Made by a program: the position numbers and the translations under genes. This document shows positions 39,808 to 48,691 of a DNA stretch of 64,000 bases, piece after piece. The DNA comes from Pseudomonadota bacterium (GTDB lineage Bacteria; Bdellovibrionota_B; Oligoflexia; Silvanigrellales; Silvanigrellaceae): NCBI GenBank assembly GCA_009926615.1, contig RFOM01000001.1, forward strand, positions 94,638-158,637. The letters are read 5' to 3'. The stretch's first letter is position 1, and every line of letters starts with the position of its first letter. The notes under the pieces were generated by a model. The model was not told where the DNA came from, made no database searches, and saw nothing but the letters and a program-made list of their open reading frames with translations.

Positions 39808-39882
39808 TGGCAACCTTCCTATTCACAACTTGTCCAGAGTTACAGCGCAAAACGGGCTGTTTCCAGACATGAGTCGATTCGC

Positions 39883-39912
39883 TTAATACAAAGCTGAAGA
39901 CTGCGCAAGCAA
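39883..39912 (-). promoter_or_regulatory. Candidate promoter for rplKAJL-rpoBC
   Basis: On the minus strand TTGCTT (39907-39912) and TATTAA (39883-39888) are separated by 18 bases, in the 120-base gap between the barrel gene stop and rplK. The fit is moderate. The location is where a promoter is needed if the barrel gene upstream is a separate unit. Confidence 0.4.
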
Positions 39913-39927
39913 TAACGTTATAAGTTC

Positions 39928-41067
39928 TCAGAACTGATAGGTGACTTGAATCTCAAGCTTTCCGGAAATCAGCGCAGGGTCGGGCAAGTTCGGGTTGAGA
40001 TCGGCGCTGGGAGCCTTGGACTCGATATTGTCCGAGGTCGCGGCCATCTCGAAACCAAGTCCGCCGGACAAGCCCAGACGACCGGCCTTCTGAGCCGGAG
40101 ACGCATAGGCTGATATAAGCATCAATTGCAGGGCAAAGCGCTTTTCCGTCCAAGCGTAAATGTTCTCGCCTGCGTTTTTGAGAGTGATTTCGGTTTGCTC
40201 ATATACAGGATTGATTCTTAAAAAACCTCTCACCGCCGAGGGCAGATCGACCTGAGAGGGAGACCAGTTCACAAGTTCGAGATCCGCCGGCAGCTGGAGC
40301 CTGATGAGCGGGTGACTGCGGGAGAACAGGGCAAACTCTTTTATCAAACTTCGTACTCTTTTTGTATCAGCTTTCAAAAAAGGCTGATCCGCGTCGCCTG
40401 ATGCCTTCAGCGATGATGAAAATGCCTCAAACACAAGGCCTTGAGTGTAAGCCGGAAGCACAGACTCGGCGTATGCGGTCCTGAACATGTAGCCCGAACG
40501 TTCAAGCTTGGCAATTTCCGAATTCTTGTATCCGTATGTTCTGTATCCGAGTGTGCCCATCAGAGTTGCCTGTCGCTCGGCCTGACGAATAAACTGGTAG
40601 CCGACAGCAACATCGGCATAGGTCCACGCACCTGCACCCAAAAAATGTTGTCCCAGCAAAGTAACACCGAGAGTATTTGGGACATCGCCGGAGATGACGA
40701 ATCCGCGCGAGAGGCCCAACTGACAACCCGAAAGCCAAGAACACGAAAGCTCTGCTTCAAGAGGCAGCTGCGAAGGATGAAGTCTCATCTCTACAAGCGA
40801 AGACGGCGGCACCGAATGAAGCGGATTTGCAGACTGTGAGGGCGAATTCGCAGAGGAGGCTGACGCCGGCTGCGACGTATTGCCGGACGCCGGCGCTCCT
40901 GATGCTCCTGATGCAGCCGGTGCAGATCCGGCCGGCGCCGAAGCCGGTGATGACGGCTGGGCGATACCGGACACAGACATTGAAAGGGCAAAAAAAGCAG
41001 AAATTTGTGCTGCCGGACGCACAACCGCAGAAAATTTCCGGCATTCAAAGCTGGACCGAACAGCCAT
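39928..41067 (-). CDS. Putative outer-membrane protein with Ala/Pro/Ser-rich linker
   Basis: The protein has 379 residues from the ATG at 41067 (GGAG six bases upstream). The frame is open 33 codons further, but that part overlaps the divergent promoter region. A signal peptide (cleavage near residue 36, after SVSGIA) is followed by about 55 residues of Ala/Pro/Ser/Gly low complexity. A beta-rich domain then shows alternating strands (GYQFIRQAERQATLMGTLGY) and ends 'EIQVTYQF' with a terminal Phe, a BAM-type signal. It occupies the place usually held by nusG upstream of rplK, and is divergent from the methionine methyltransferase gene. The family is unrecognised. Confidence 0.58.
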   Translation of the reverse strand: MAVRSSFECRKFSAVVRPAAQISAFFALSMSVSGIAQPSSPASAPAGSAPAASGASGAPASGNTSQPASASSANSPSQSANPLHSVPPSSLVEMRLHPSQLPLEAELSCSWLSGCQLGLSRGFVISGDVPNTLGVTLLGQHFLGAGAWTYADVAVGYQFIRQAERQATLMGTLGYRTYGYKNSEIAKLERSGYMFRTAYAESVLPAYTQGLVFEAFSSSLKASGDADQPFLKADTKRVRSLIKEFALFSRSHPLIRLQLPADLELVNWSPSQVDLPSAVRGFLRINPVYEQTEITLKNAGENIYAWTEKRFALQLMLISAYASPAQKAGRLGLSGGLGFEMAATSDNIESKAPSADLNPNLPDPALISGKLEIQVTYQF

Positions 41068-41188
41068 TGCTGACTCCGTGTATCGATTAATAAAAACCCA
41101 GTTTGCGTATCCTTTCGGGATTTTGCAAGGTTGCAAATCATCGGGACTGGAATATCGTCGACACAAAGTTTAGCTTGGAGATTTGAAA

Positions 41189-44100
41189 ATGGCTGGCATA
41201 GAACCGTCTGATTTTCTGGAGCGCTGCCAAGAGTCAAGCCAGCATGCCTACGAAATGCTCAGACAACTTCTCGAAGATACGGCCGCACCTTCGGGAGAGA
41301 TTGCCGTCCGGAGATTTTTGACCGCACTGAAGCTTCACTGCGAAGAACTTCCGCTCGATTCAGATGAGTTCATCAAAAAATACCACTTCAATTTTTCTGC
41401 TCTGACGCTCGACGGCCATAATTTATCGCACAATCAGCTTACACTTCTTCAGCTGCCAAGCATCTTTACTCCGGAGGACTGGTCCTTCACCTTCTACGAA
41501 GGTCTGGCAAGATATCCCGCAGGCGAATTTGACGGCAAAACAATCGCCGAACTCGGATGCGGAAACGGATGGATCACTCTCGCGCTGGCAAAAAAGAATG
41601 CTCCTCAAAAAATATACGGACTGGACATTAACCCCAGAGCCGTCGTCTGCGCGAGACTGAACCTGCTGCTCAACGGCTATGATGATTCAGGCACACCGAT
41701 CATCGATGCCGACGGCAAAAGTCTTTCCGGCCGTGTCGAATTTCACACATCTGATCTTTTGGGACACATAATCGAAAACAAGATACAACTTGACCGGACG
41801 ATCGGCTGCATCCCTCAAGTCCTGAGTCCCGAGCCGCTTCTCGCCGACAAACTGATAGATGAAAAGTCGGATGACGAATTTCTCTATTCGCTCAGCAATT
41901 ATTGCGAAAAACAGGGATACATTGAAGACCAGTTTGGTCTTGGCCTGATATCCCGCGCACTGGAAGAAGCGATACTCGTCGGAAAGCCAAACTCCAAGAT
42001 CATTTTAAATCTGGGCGGTCGCCCCGGGTCCTCCGTACTCGAACGACTGTTCACCCGCAGGGGCTTTGCGGTGAAGAAAATCTGGTCAACAAAAGTGTGG
42101 CAGGCAGAGGACACCGACATAGGCCCGCTGGTCGAGATTGAAAAAACAACAAGCCACCGTTTTGAGTTCTTCACATCGCTGAGCAGCAATGAGCCCGTCT
42201 GTGCCCGCACGGCAAAAGCGTACACGGAACGCGGCGGACGAATCTCTCACAGTCTGACGGTCTATGAGGCAGCACTGAATCATCCCGCACCCGTCAAATC
42301 AATTTTCAACCTGATTAACCAGTCCGGTTTTGAAGACTCCAGAAACGCGATCGATTTATCATTCAGCGAAGAAGAACTGGCAGACGAGAAGTTAAGTTTC
42401 GTCGGAAACCTTGCCGAGTGGCTTCTGCAAAAGCCGTTTTTGCCCTATTCGGATACAGAAGGCGAGCCCCAGCTCCGGCGCCAGATTGCCCAATTCTTCA
42501 GAAGCTACTGGCGTATACCGTTGAGCGCGAAAAGTATTTTCGTGGGCAACTCCCGCCGCTGCATCATTAAGAATTATTTACACATCAACCAACCGAAACT
42601 GACACTGGCCGGAAAAGACATTTTCACGCTCTTCAGGAAAAATGAGCCCGCACTCAGTCAAAATGCGGGAAATATTCTCGAAGCCCCGCTCCGCGTTGAT
42701 GAAGTCTGCAGACTTGTGGACAAGCTCAAGCCTGACACCGTTGTTGTCAGTCTTCAGGATTTCGAAATTAAAACCGTTGATTCATTTCTTCGGCTAAGCG
42801 AAATCTGTAAGTCAAATTCAGCCAAATTACTGATTGATTTATCGCAACAGTTTGAACTTTCAAGTCAGCAGCCGACACACGGTGTATTGTCATATCTGAC
42901 TGAACAGGCACTGCCCGAACACGTGACACTGCTGTTCGGACTCATCAGAAACAAAGTGTATCCTGATTTGGAATTATGTTTTCTGCTCTCGGAGAATTCG
43001 GACCTTTTGGACAATGTCACGGCCGCAGCGGAACTTTCCTACAGCCGGACTCCTTTACTCACCCAAAAATATTATTCAAAAATATTTTCTGACCTGCTGA
43101 ATTTCCAGCTGAGTGACCTGCGCAGAAATCAAATCAATTCACTCCGGCTGCCGGTCCCTTCACAAAACCCGGGAAATCGCGAACTCCCGACGTTTGTCAG
43201 CAAGGCTTTTTCCCATCCGGCTGTGACTGCACACAAGCGCGACTCTGCAAACAAAATTATCCGGATGGATTATGGCGAAAATGCATTGCCGAGTCCTCCG
43301 GCCGTGCATTCCGCAATAATGGACAGCTTTCTGCGTCAAACTCTGTCAACTCAGGATGCCGGTGTTGAATCCGCAGTCAGGGAATTTTGTGCAAAGCGAT
43401 TCGATTTGCAGGACGCAGATGATTCAAAATTTTTAACCGGCAACGGTGTTGCCCCGCTTTTTTCAGCGCTGCTCGAATCGATCTCAGAAAACAGACAGAA
43501 AATTATTATCCCGAACGGTGCATACGGGTATTTCGCGGCTGCATGCGGTTATTTCAATGCAAACCATGTTGCGCTGCGAACCCGCGTTCAGGATAATTTC
43601 AAAATAAACGTGCAGGAACTGGAAAAAACACTTTCCCTTTCGGGTGCCGACTGGCTGTATCTGAATGCACCGACGGTCAATCCTACGGGCGCAATTTATT
43701 CATCATCTGAAATCAACGAGATTGTTGAGGTTCTCCGCCAGCATAAATGCGCGCTGATACTCGATACAATTTTTAGCGGACTTGAATTTGACCGGAATAA
43801 CCGGTCACTGAAGTTCGGCCGTGAACCCGTCGCAGATTTCATGTCCAAAGTGCCCGCAGTTATTCTCGGCGGACTGTCCAAAGAACTTGCCTGCGGCGGG
43901 TTGCGGTTCGGCTGGGCGTTCACGCCGGACAATCAGACTCTGAGTTCAATGAAATCGCGTCTCACAGCACTTCCCCACTCGACCGTGAGATACGCAGCCA
44001 AAAAAATCTATCAGGCGCTGAACGACAGCAACCACAACATTCACAATTTTCTTGAGAACCAGAGAAAAGTCCTCAGCCAAAGAAGCCGGCGCCTTTCGGA

Positions 44101-44410
44101 CCTGCTGAACTCATTGGGCTGGAACGTCATCCCGCCCGAAGGGGGCCTCTTTCTGAGCGCATGCCCGTGGAAATATTTCAACATTGATTCAAAATCAGCT
44201 GAAATGCCCGACAACGAAGCTGTCACAGCACTTGCCGATCAAGTCGCAGACAAGTTATTCGATGCAACCGGAGTTTTGGTGAACAATTCAACCTGGACCG
44301 GCCTGCCCGGCTTTCTCAGGTTTGTTGTCAGCACCGACGAACAGGAATTTGAACTGTCCCTGCAAAAACTGAGAGAGTTTGACACTTTCTGGATAAATAA
44401 CCCGCGATAG
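41189..44410 (+). CDS. Plant-type methionine S-methyltransferase (methyltransferase plus two aminotransferase-like domains)
   Basis: The protein has 1073 residues from the ATG at 41189 (GGAG eight bases upstream). Residues 96-106 (EDWSFTFYEGL), the SAM loop ELGCGNGW (121-128), YGLDINPRAV and QFGLGLI match plant methionine S-methyltransferase as I remember it. The match continues to the C-terminus (PHSTVRYAAKK, NNSTWTGLPGFLRF), and the length is within about 20 residues of the plant enzyme. That enzyme makes S-methylmethionine from methionine and SAM. After the methyltransferase (about 1-320), a degenerate aminotransferase-like module (about 400-660) is followed by a second one (about 690-1065). 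The second retains NPTG, Asp in LDTIF, Lys898 in GGLSKEL and an Arg near the end, so PLP binding looks possible. The in-vivo role in a bacterium is inferred. No S-methylmethionine or DMSP pathway gene is adjacent. Confidence 0.85.
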   Translation: MAGIEPSDFLERCQESSQHAYEMLRQLLEDTAAPSGEIAVRRFLTALKLHCEELPLDSDEFIKKYHFNFSALTLDGHNLSHNQLTLLQLPSIFTPEDWSFTFYEGLARYPAGEFDGKTIAELGCGNGWITLALAKKNAPQKIYGLDINPRAVVCARLNLLLNGYDDSGTPIIDADGKSLSGRVEFHTSDLLGHIIENKIQLDRTIGCIPQVLSPEPLLADKLIDEKSDDEFLYSLSNYCEKQGYIEDQFGLGLISRALEEAILVGKPNSKIILNLGGRPGSSVLERLFTRRGFAVKKIWSTKVWQAEDTDIGPLVEIEKTTSHRFEFFTSLSSNEPVCARTAKAYTERGGRISHSLTVYEAALNHPAPVKSIFNLINQSGFEDSRNAIDLSFSEEELADEKLSFVGNLAEWLLQKPFLPYSDTEGEPQLRRQIAQFFRSYWRIPLSAKSIFVGNSRRCIIKNYLHINQPKLTLAGKDIFTLFRKNEPALSQNAGNILEAPLRVDEVCRLVDKLKPDTVVVSLQDFEIKTVDSFLRLSEICKSNSAKLLIDLSQQFELSSQQPTHGVLSYLTEQALPEHVTLLFGLIRNKVYPDLELCFLLSENSDLLDNVTAAAELSYSRTPLLTQKYYSKIFSDLLNFQLSDLRRNQINSLRLPVPSQNPGNRELPTFVSKAFSHPAVTAHKRDSANKIIRMDYGENALPSPPAVHSAIMDSFLRQTLSTQDAGVESAVREFCAKRFDLQDADDSKFLTGNGVAPLFSALLESISENRQKIIIPNGAYGYFAAACGYFNANHVALRTRVQDNFKINVQELEKTLSLSGADWLYLNAPTVNPTGAIYSSSEINEIVEVLRQHKCALILDTIFSGLEFDRNNRSLKFGREPVADFMSKVPAVILGGLSKELACGGLRFGWAFTPDNQTLSSMKSRLTALPHSTVRYAAKKIYQALNDSNHNIHNFLENQRKVLSQRSRRLSDLLNSLGWNVIPPEGGLFLSACPWKYFNIDSKSAEMPDNEAVTALADQVADKLFDATGVLVNNSTWTGLPGFLRFVVSTDEQEFELSLQKLREFDTFWINNPR

Positions 44411-44454
44411 CTTATTATTGTGCATTGATTGTGCAGAAACTGGAGAATTTTCCC

Positions 44455-45120
44455 ATGCGAATTGCGATTTCCGGACATAGCGGATGCGGAAACACCACAG
44501 CGACGACAAACGTCGGTCGGGCTCTTGGTCTCAACATTGTAAACTACACATTCAGAGACCTCGCCAAAGACCTCGAAATCAGTTTCGAGGACCTTCATAA
44601 TCAGGCTCCGGACAACTTTATTTTTGACTATCTGACCGACCTTCGCTGCATCCGTGCATCGCTGCACGAAAACATTGTTTTGGGCACGCGTCTGGCTGCA
44701 TGGCTGATGGATGCAGACCTTCGAATCTGGCTGCATGCCCCGCTCGAAGCGCGGGCAAGACGAATCAACCAGCGCGAAAGCGAAAAGGCTGCAACGTACG
44801 AGTCTGTCCTCTACAAAACACTCAAACGGGACGAGCAAAATCGCAAGCGCTACCTGCAATTGTACGGTCTGGACATCCTTGACCACTCGGATTTCGACAT
44901 TACGATAAATACGGAAAAACTGACCGCCGAACAGGTGTCCGGACTGATTGTTGCAGCTGCGCAGTGGGCATCAAAGAATCAGCTTGAGCGCAAAAATCTG
45001 CATATCAAGAGAATTGAGGCCATTATTGCGGACAAACTCAAATTGCCGGAAAATGTCTTCACGGATGCGAATTTTGCAATTGATATGAAAAAGATCTTCA
45101 AACAAATAAAAAAAGTTTAA
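44455..45120 (+). CDS. Cytidylate kinase-like P-loop kinase (short archaeal-type family)
   Basis: The protein has 221 residues from the ATG at 44455 (GGAGA eight bases upstream). The P-loop is SGHSGCGNTTATTNVGRAL: as in the short cytidylate kinase family common in archaea, the usual Lys is missing and the loop reads GxGNTT. 'NYTFRDLAKDLEISFEDLHN' fits the NMP-binding helix, and 'RARRINQRESEKAA' with 'RDEQNRKRYLQLYG' fits the Arg-rich lid. The family phosphorylates CMP/dCMP. This protein could act on another small substrate. It begins 44 bases after the methionine methyltransferase gene. Its stop overlaps the convergent gene's stop by four bases. Confidence 0.7.
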   Translation: MRIAISGHSGCGNTTATTNVGRALGLNIVNYTFRDLAKDLEISFEDLHNQAPDNFIFDYLTDLRCIRASLHENIVLGTRLAAWLMDADLRIWLHAPLEARARRINQRESEKAATYESVLYKTLKRDEQNRKRYLQLYGLDILDHSDFDITINTEKLTAEQVSGLIVAAAQWASKNQLERKNLHIKRIEAIIADKLKLPENVFTDANFAIDMKKIFKQIKKV

Positions 45121-46040
45121 ATTCTTTCAGACCAGCGCAATATCCATGTTGCAGATTTTGTTTTGAGATCTCTCTCGGAAACCAGTTTCCCGCCGGATTC
45201 TTTCTCCAGAATAAAATTGGACGAAAATCGGTTCTTGGACACCCAGAGCAATTCAATCTCATGCTGAAGCTGATTGAATCCCTGAGCAGAGCCCTCATTC
45301 AATTCAGAGGAAAAAGCAAAGCGGCTGCCCAGCGAAAAATCAGTGCCCGTCAGACGGCGGTCGGGATTCAGACTCACTAAGGTAGAATCTGCGGACGGCG
45401 AAGTCTTTGCAGAATCATACTTTGTCATAATCCGACTGAGCAAAACCGGTGCAGCGGACACATCCAGACCAAGCAGCACGGGATGGTCAAACAGTCGTGT
45501 AAATACGGAATGCCGGAGCCCGCCGGAGATCAAAAAATACTGTGACGCATATGTTCCGGTTGCATAGTTGAATCTGTCATACATCAAAGTCCCTTCCACT
45601 ACGCCGGAAAGTAACTGACCTCCTGATTGAAACAGATCCTGTTCGGCATTGGCCGAAATCTTGATTTCACTCCACGAGACAGCCTGAACTTCATAAATTC
45701 GGCCGCCCGATGGAAAATAGTTGGTGATTCCTGCCTTTGCTCCAAAATGGTCGGGCCCCCGACCTGCGCATTTTGATTTTTTCAGATTCAGCGAAAGGCC
45801 TGAGCCGCCGGCCTGACTTTTATAGTTATTCAAACCGGGTGGTCCGTATGGAAATTCAATTGTGCCACGCCCAAGAGCCACACCTACGGATGCTGCAAAC
45901 CCGCACTCGTGTTCCGATGCACCTGCGACCCGTGCCGGCGGAGCCTCAATGGACTCTATATCCTCATCAGCGAGAATTTCTGCTTTTGCAGACTGAGCCG
46001 TCAACAGGACAAATATAAGTGCGACCCTTGGCTTGATCAT
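45117..46040 (-). CDS. Putative outer-membrane beta-barrel protein
   Basis: The protein has 307 residues from the ATG at 46040, which overlaps the stop of the OsmC-CinA gene (ATGA), so translation is probably coupled. A signal peptide ends near 'AQSAKAE'. Beta-strand alternation through the body ('QYFLISGGLRHSVFTRLF', 'HEIELLWVSKNRFSSNFIL') and two Cys (about residues 45 and 90) are visible. The last residues, 'SERI', are less typical of barrels. It looks like the other two signal-peptide barrel proteins in the window in style, but clear sequence homology was not established. Function unknown. Confidence 0.55.
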   Translation of the reverse strand: MIKPRVALIFVLLTAQSAKAEILADEDIESIEAPPARVAGASEHECGFAASVGVALGRGTIEFPYGPPGLNNYKSQAGGSGLSLNLKKSKCAGRGPDHFGAKAGITNYFPSGGRIYEVQAVSWSEIKISANAEQDLFQSGGQLLSGVVEGTLMYDRFNYATGTYASQYFLISGGLRHSVFTRLFDHPVLLGLDVSAAPVLLSRIMTKYDSAKTSPSADSTLVSLNPDRRLTGTDFSLGSRFAFSSELNEGSAQGFNQLQHEIELLWVSKNRFSSNFILEKESGGKLVSERDLKTKSATWILRWSERI

Positions 46041-47920
46041 TCGCAGCAATAACCTCTGAAAGATTCAACAACTGCAACCAACGAACAGAGACCGAAAACT
46101 GAAGATCTTTTTTGCAGCACATCGCGCGTCAAATGAGCGCCAAATGATCGCTCGGCAACCAAAATAACTTCCTTGCCGTCAACCAATACCCAGCCTTGTT
46201 CAGTCAGCCGTGCAAATGATTCGGCAAACTTCACCGGATCCGGTTTATTCTCTCCGAAAAGGTGCTTCAGGGAAAGCCCGAAGCAGACTGTCCCAACAGG
46301 TTTCTCCGGAGTCCCTCCTGTCGGGCCTGCGATGCCTGTTACAGAAAGTGCAATACGGCTTGACATGAGTGCAGCAGCACCGGATGCCATTGCCGCCGCC
46401 GCCTCACGGCTGACGGCCCCGTTTTGGGTCAGAATCTGCTCGGAAACTCCAAGCAAACTGCTTTTAAGCACGTTCGAATATGCAACAACTCCGCCATAAA
46501 AAAAGTCGGAACTGCCGCTTTGCGAGGTGAGTTCGGAAGCAATTCGGCCTCCTGTGCAGGACTCTGCGACAGAAATTGAAACTTTCGCTTTCCTGCAGCC
46601 ATCCATCAGCCGCGTGACCAGAGTTTCAGCACCGCGATAAAGAATCTTATTCCCGAGAATCTGCTCAAACTCCTGCTCTTCCGGTGAAAGATCGGGATTC
46701 GCATTCATTCCGGCTTCGGTGCGGGTTTTAAACAAATATGTCACGTAGCCGGCATGGGCCTGAAATGAAAATTCAACATCGGGCAGCTTACGCGCAATTT
46801 TGTCTTCAACTTCTTTGATCTGAGACTGAATCGCAGACTCTCCGATGCCCCAAATATTCCACGGACCCCACTGTCTGATCGGTCGTTTGACTTCCGGAAG
46901 AAGTTGCCTGACCTCGTCTTCAAACATGGCCTCGCATTCCCAAGGGACTCCCGGCAGTGCCACAACGGTTTTTCGGCCATACGGACTCTCGGTATGAACC
47001 GCAAAACCGGCGGCAGTGCCCGCGTGGTTGGCCAAGACCAGCGCGTCTGCCGGCAACATGGCTTGCTTTCTGTTGCTTTCCGGAATTTCTTTCCGCCCCA
47101 ATTTTTCAAACGCTGCTGTGCAGACTTCCCACGCTTCAGGCGAAAAACGGAGCGGACGCGCCAATGCTTCGCCCACAATTTCGGCGGTCAAATCATCTTT
47201 GGTCGGTCCAAGTCCGCCGGTCATGATCACCATGTCGTTGTGCTTCAAAAGCTCCTGCAAATCTGCAATCAGCTTTGCCCGTTCGTCACCGACTATCCTG
47301 AATTCCGAAATCCCGATGCCCATCGTGCTTAAATTTCGGGCCAGAAATCGCCCGTTCGTGTCCTGAGTTTTTCCGGATAAAATTTCGTTGCCGGTAATAA
47401 GGAGAGCGGCTCGCGCAGTCTGCGGCGAAGAGGCCGTTTCGGTGTGTCCAATTTCGGCAAGCAAACCCTCAACGTCGGCAGTAATCTCGGAGTCATTGAG
47501 AAACACGCGCAAAATAAAATGGCACCCGCTGCGTTTAATCATTGCACTTACGCCGCAGTATTTGCCGTAGGATAATGCCGTTGCACGGGCCACGCGATCC
47601 CGTTCGAGAAACGGACCGTAATAGCGGTAAGTCAGCTCGCAGCGGCTAAAAACTCTCGGATGTTCGGTTGTTTGTTCGAGTTCCGTATCAATGACGAGAT
47701 CTTCAAGCGGCTGGCGCATTTTCGCCAAAATGGAAACCACATCCACGCCGGTGCAGCCGGCAATTCCAAGAGCAACCAACTCTTTGGGAGAATGAAGACG
47801 TTTTGGTGCGTCCTCTGCCGTCTGAGCTCCGGTCCGCGTCTGCACGCCGGCAGCGGAACTTCCTTCAAACTCCAGTTCAAAAGGGTGCTCCTGCTTAAGC
47901 CAGCGCGCCGATAGCTTCAT
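46037..47920 (-). CDS. OsmC-CinA-PncC fusion protein
   Basis: The protein is 627 residues. Residues about 1-150 are OsmC/Ohr-like: 'SPKELVALGIAGCTGVDVV' with Cys56 and 'YGKYCGVSAMI' with Cys122, the spacing of the peroxidase cysteines. Residues about 170-400 are the MoCF-type CinA domain ('LITGNEILSGKTQDTNGRFL', 'VIMTGGLGPTKDDLTAE'). Residues about 435-600 are the CinA C-terminal nicotinamide-mononucleotide deamidase ('VAESCTGGRIASELTS', Ser454; 'VTGIAGPTGGTPEKPVGTV'). CinA hydrolyses ADP-ribose and deamidates NMN in NAD recycling. OsmC reduces organic hydroperoxides. The fusion would tie NAD repair to oxidant defence. There is no frameshift or stop between parts, and the 5' end has AGGAGG eight bases before ATG 47920. 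Confidence 0.85.
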   Translation of the reverse strand: MKLSARWLKQEHPFELEFEGSSAAGVQTRTGAQTAEDAPKRLHSPKELVALGIAGCTGVDVVSILAKMRQPLEDLVIDTELEQTTEHPRVFSRCELTYRYYGPFLERDRVARATALSYGKYCGVSAMIKRSGCHFILRVFLNDSEITADVEGLLAEIGHTETASSPQTARAALLITGNEILSGKTQDTNGRFLARNLSTMGIGISEFRIVGDERAKLIADLQELLKHNDMVIMTGGLGPTKDDLTAEIVGEALARPLRFSPEAWEVCTAAFEKLGRKEIPESNRKQAMLPADALVLANHAGTAAGFAVHTESPYGRKTVVALPGVPWECEAMFEDEVRQLLPEVKRPIRQWGPWNIWGIGESAIQSQIKEVEDKIARKLPDVEFSFQAHAGYVTYLFKTRTEAGMNANPDLSPEEQEFEQILGNKILYRGAETLVTRLMDGCRKAKVSISVAESCTGGRIASELTSQSGSSDFFYGGVVAYSNVLKSSLLGVSEQILTQNGAVSREAAAAMASGAAALMSSRIALSVTGIAGPTGGTPEKPVGTVCFGLSLKHLFGENKPDPVKFAESFARLTEQGWVLVDGKEVILVAERSFGAHLTRDVLQKRSSVFGLCSLVAVVESFRGYCCE

Positions 47921-47986
47921 TGGGGAATCCTCCTGCCTGCGTTCGGATAAGACCCCATCTGTTTAGCACAATTTCGGAAAAAAGAG

Positions 47987-48691
47987 TCACGTGCGCTTTT
48001 TGGGCTGACTCAAAAAAGAGGAAAGTTCCATGATGACGGGTTCGAATGGAATTTCACCGGAAATCACCCGATCGGCTCTGTATTTGCAGGGTTCAACGAA
48101 TTGCTCGTGCATGGGCCGGACGGTTTCCTGAAACCGCTCGGTCACAGATTCAGGAGTCCGGCCCCTGTCCCTGACGTCTCTCCGCATGCGTCGGTGGAAT
48201 CTGATTTCTTCAGCCGTATCGATGAATATTTTGTGATGAATCCTCGACTCCAGAGATGTATCGGAGAAAATCAAAATTCCCTCCAGAATAACAATAGGGC
48301 GAGGTGATACAATGCGCTGGATTCGGGTCCGCGTATACAAATTGAAGTCGTATTGCGGAATGGCAATTTGGTGACCGGCCGCAAGCAAATCGAGATGAGT
48401 GCATAAAAGAGGAAACTCTATGGCATCGGGATGATCAAAGTTGACGTGAACCCTGTCTTCAAGATCCAGATGCTTCAAATCTCGATAATAGTCGTCCTGT
48501 TTGAGGTAGGCGACCTGATCCGGCCCGAGAATCTCAACCAGCTTTTCACAAAAAGAGGTTTTGCCGCTGCCCGAGCCGCCGCAAACCCCAATGACGAGCG
48601 GCGCGACGCTTGCACGTCCGCGGCCACCGGTTGCGTCAAGCACCTTCCGCGAAAGCGAATGCAGCCGTAAAGCTGACCAGCCGACAGTCAT
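47987..48691 (-). CDS. udk: Uridine kinase
   Basis: The protein has 234 residues from the ATG at 48691 (GAGG seven bases upstream). An ATG at 48697 is too close to the ribosome site. Walker A is GGSGSGKTSF, then 'YLKQDDYYRDLKHL', 'NFDHPDAIEFPLL' and 'IVILEGILIFSD', the order seen in Udk. It phosphorylates uridine and cytidine in pyrimidine salvage. It is divergent from the methylmalonyl-CoA operon. Confidence 0.93.
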   Translation of the reverse strand: MTVGWSALRLHSLSRKVLDATGGRGRASVAPLVIGVCGGSGSGKTSFCEKLVEILGPDQVAYLKQDDYYRDLKHLDLEDRVHVNFDHPDAIEFPLLCTHLDLLAAGHQIAIPQYDFNLYTRTRIQRIVSPRPIVILEGILIFSDTSLESRIHHKIFIDTAEEIRFHRRMRRDVRDRGRTPESVTERFQETVRPMHEQFVEPCKYRADRVISGEIPFEPVIMELSSFLSQPKKRT

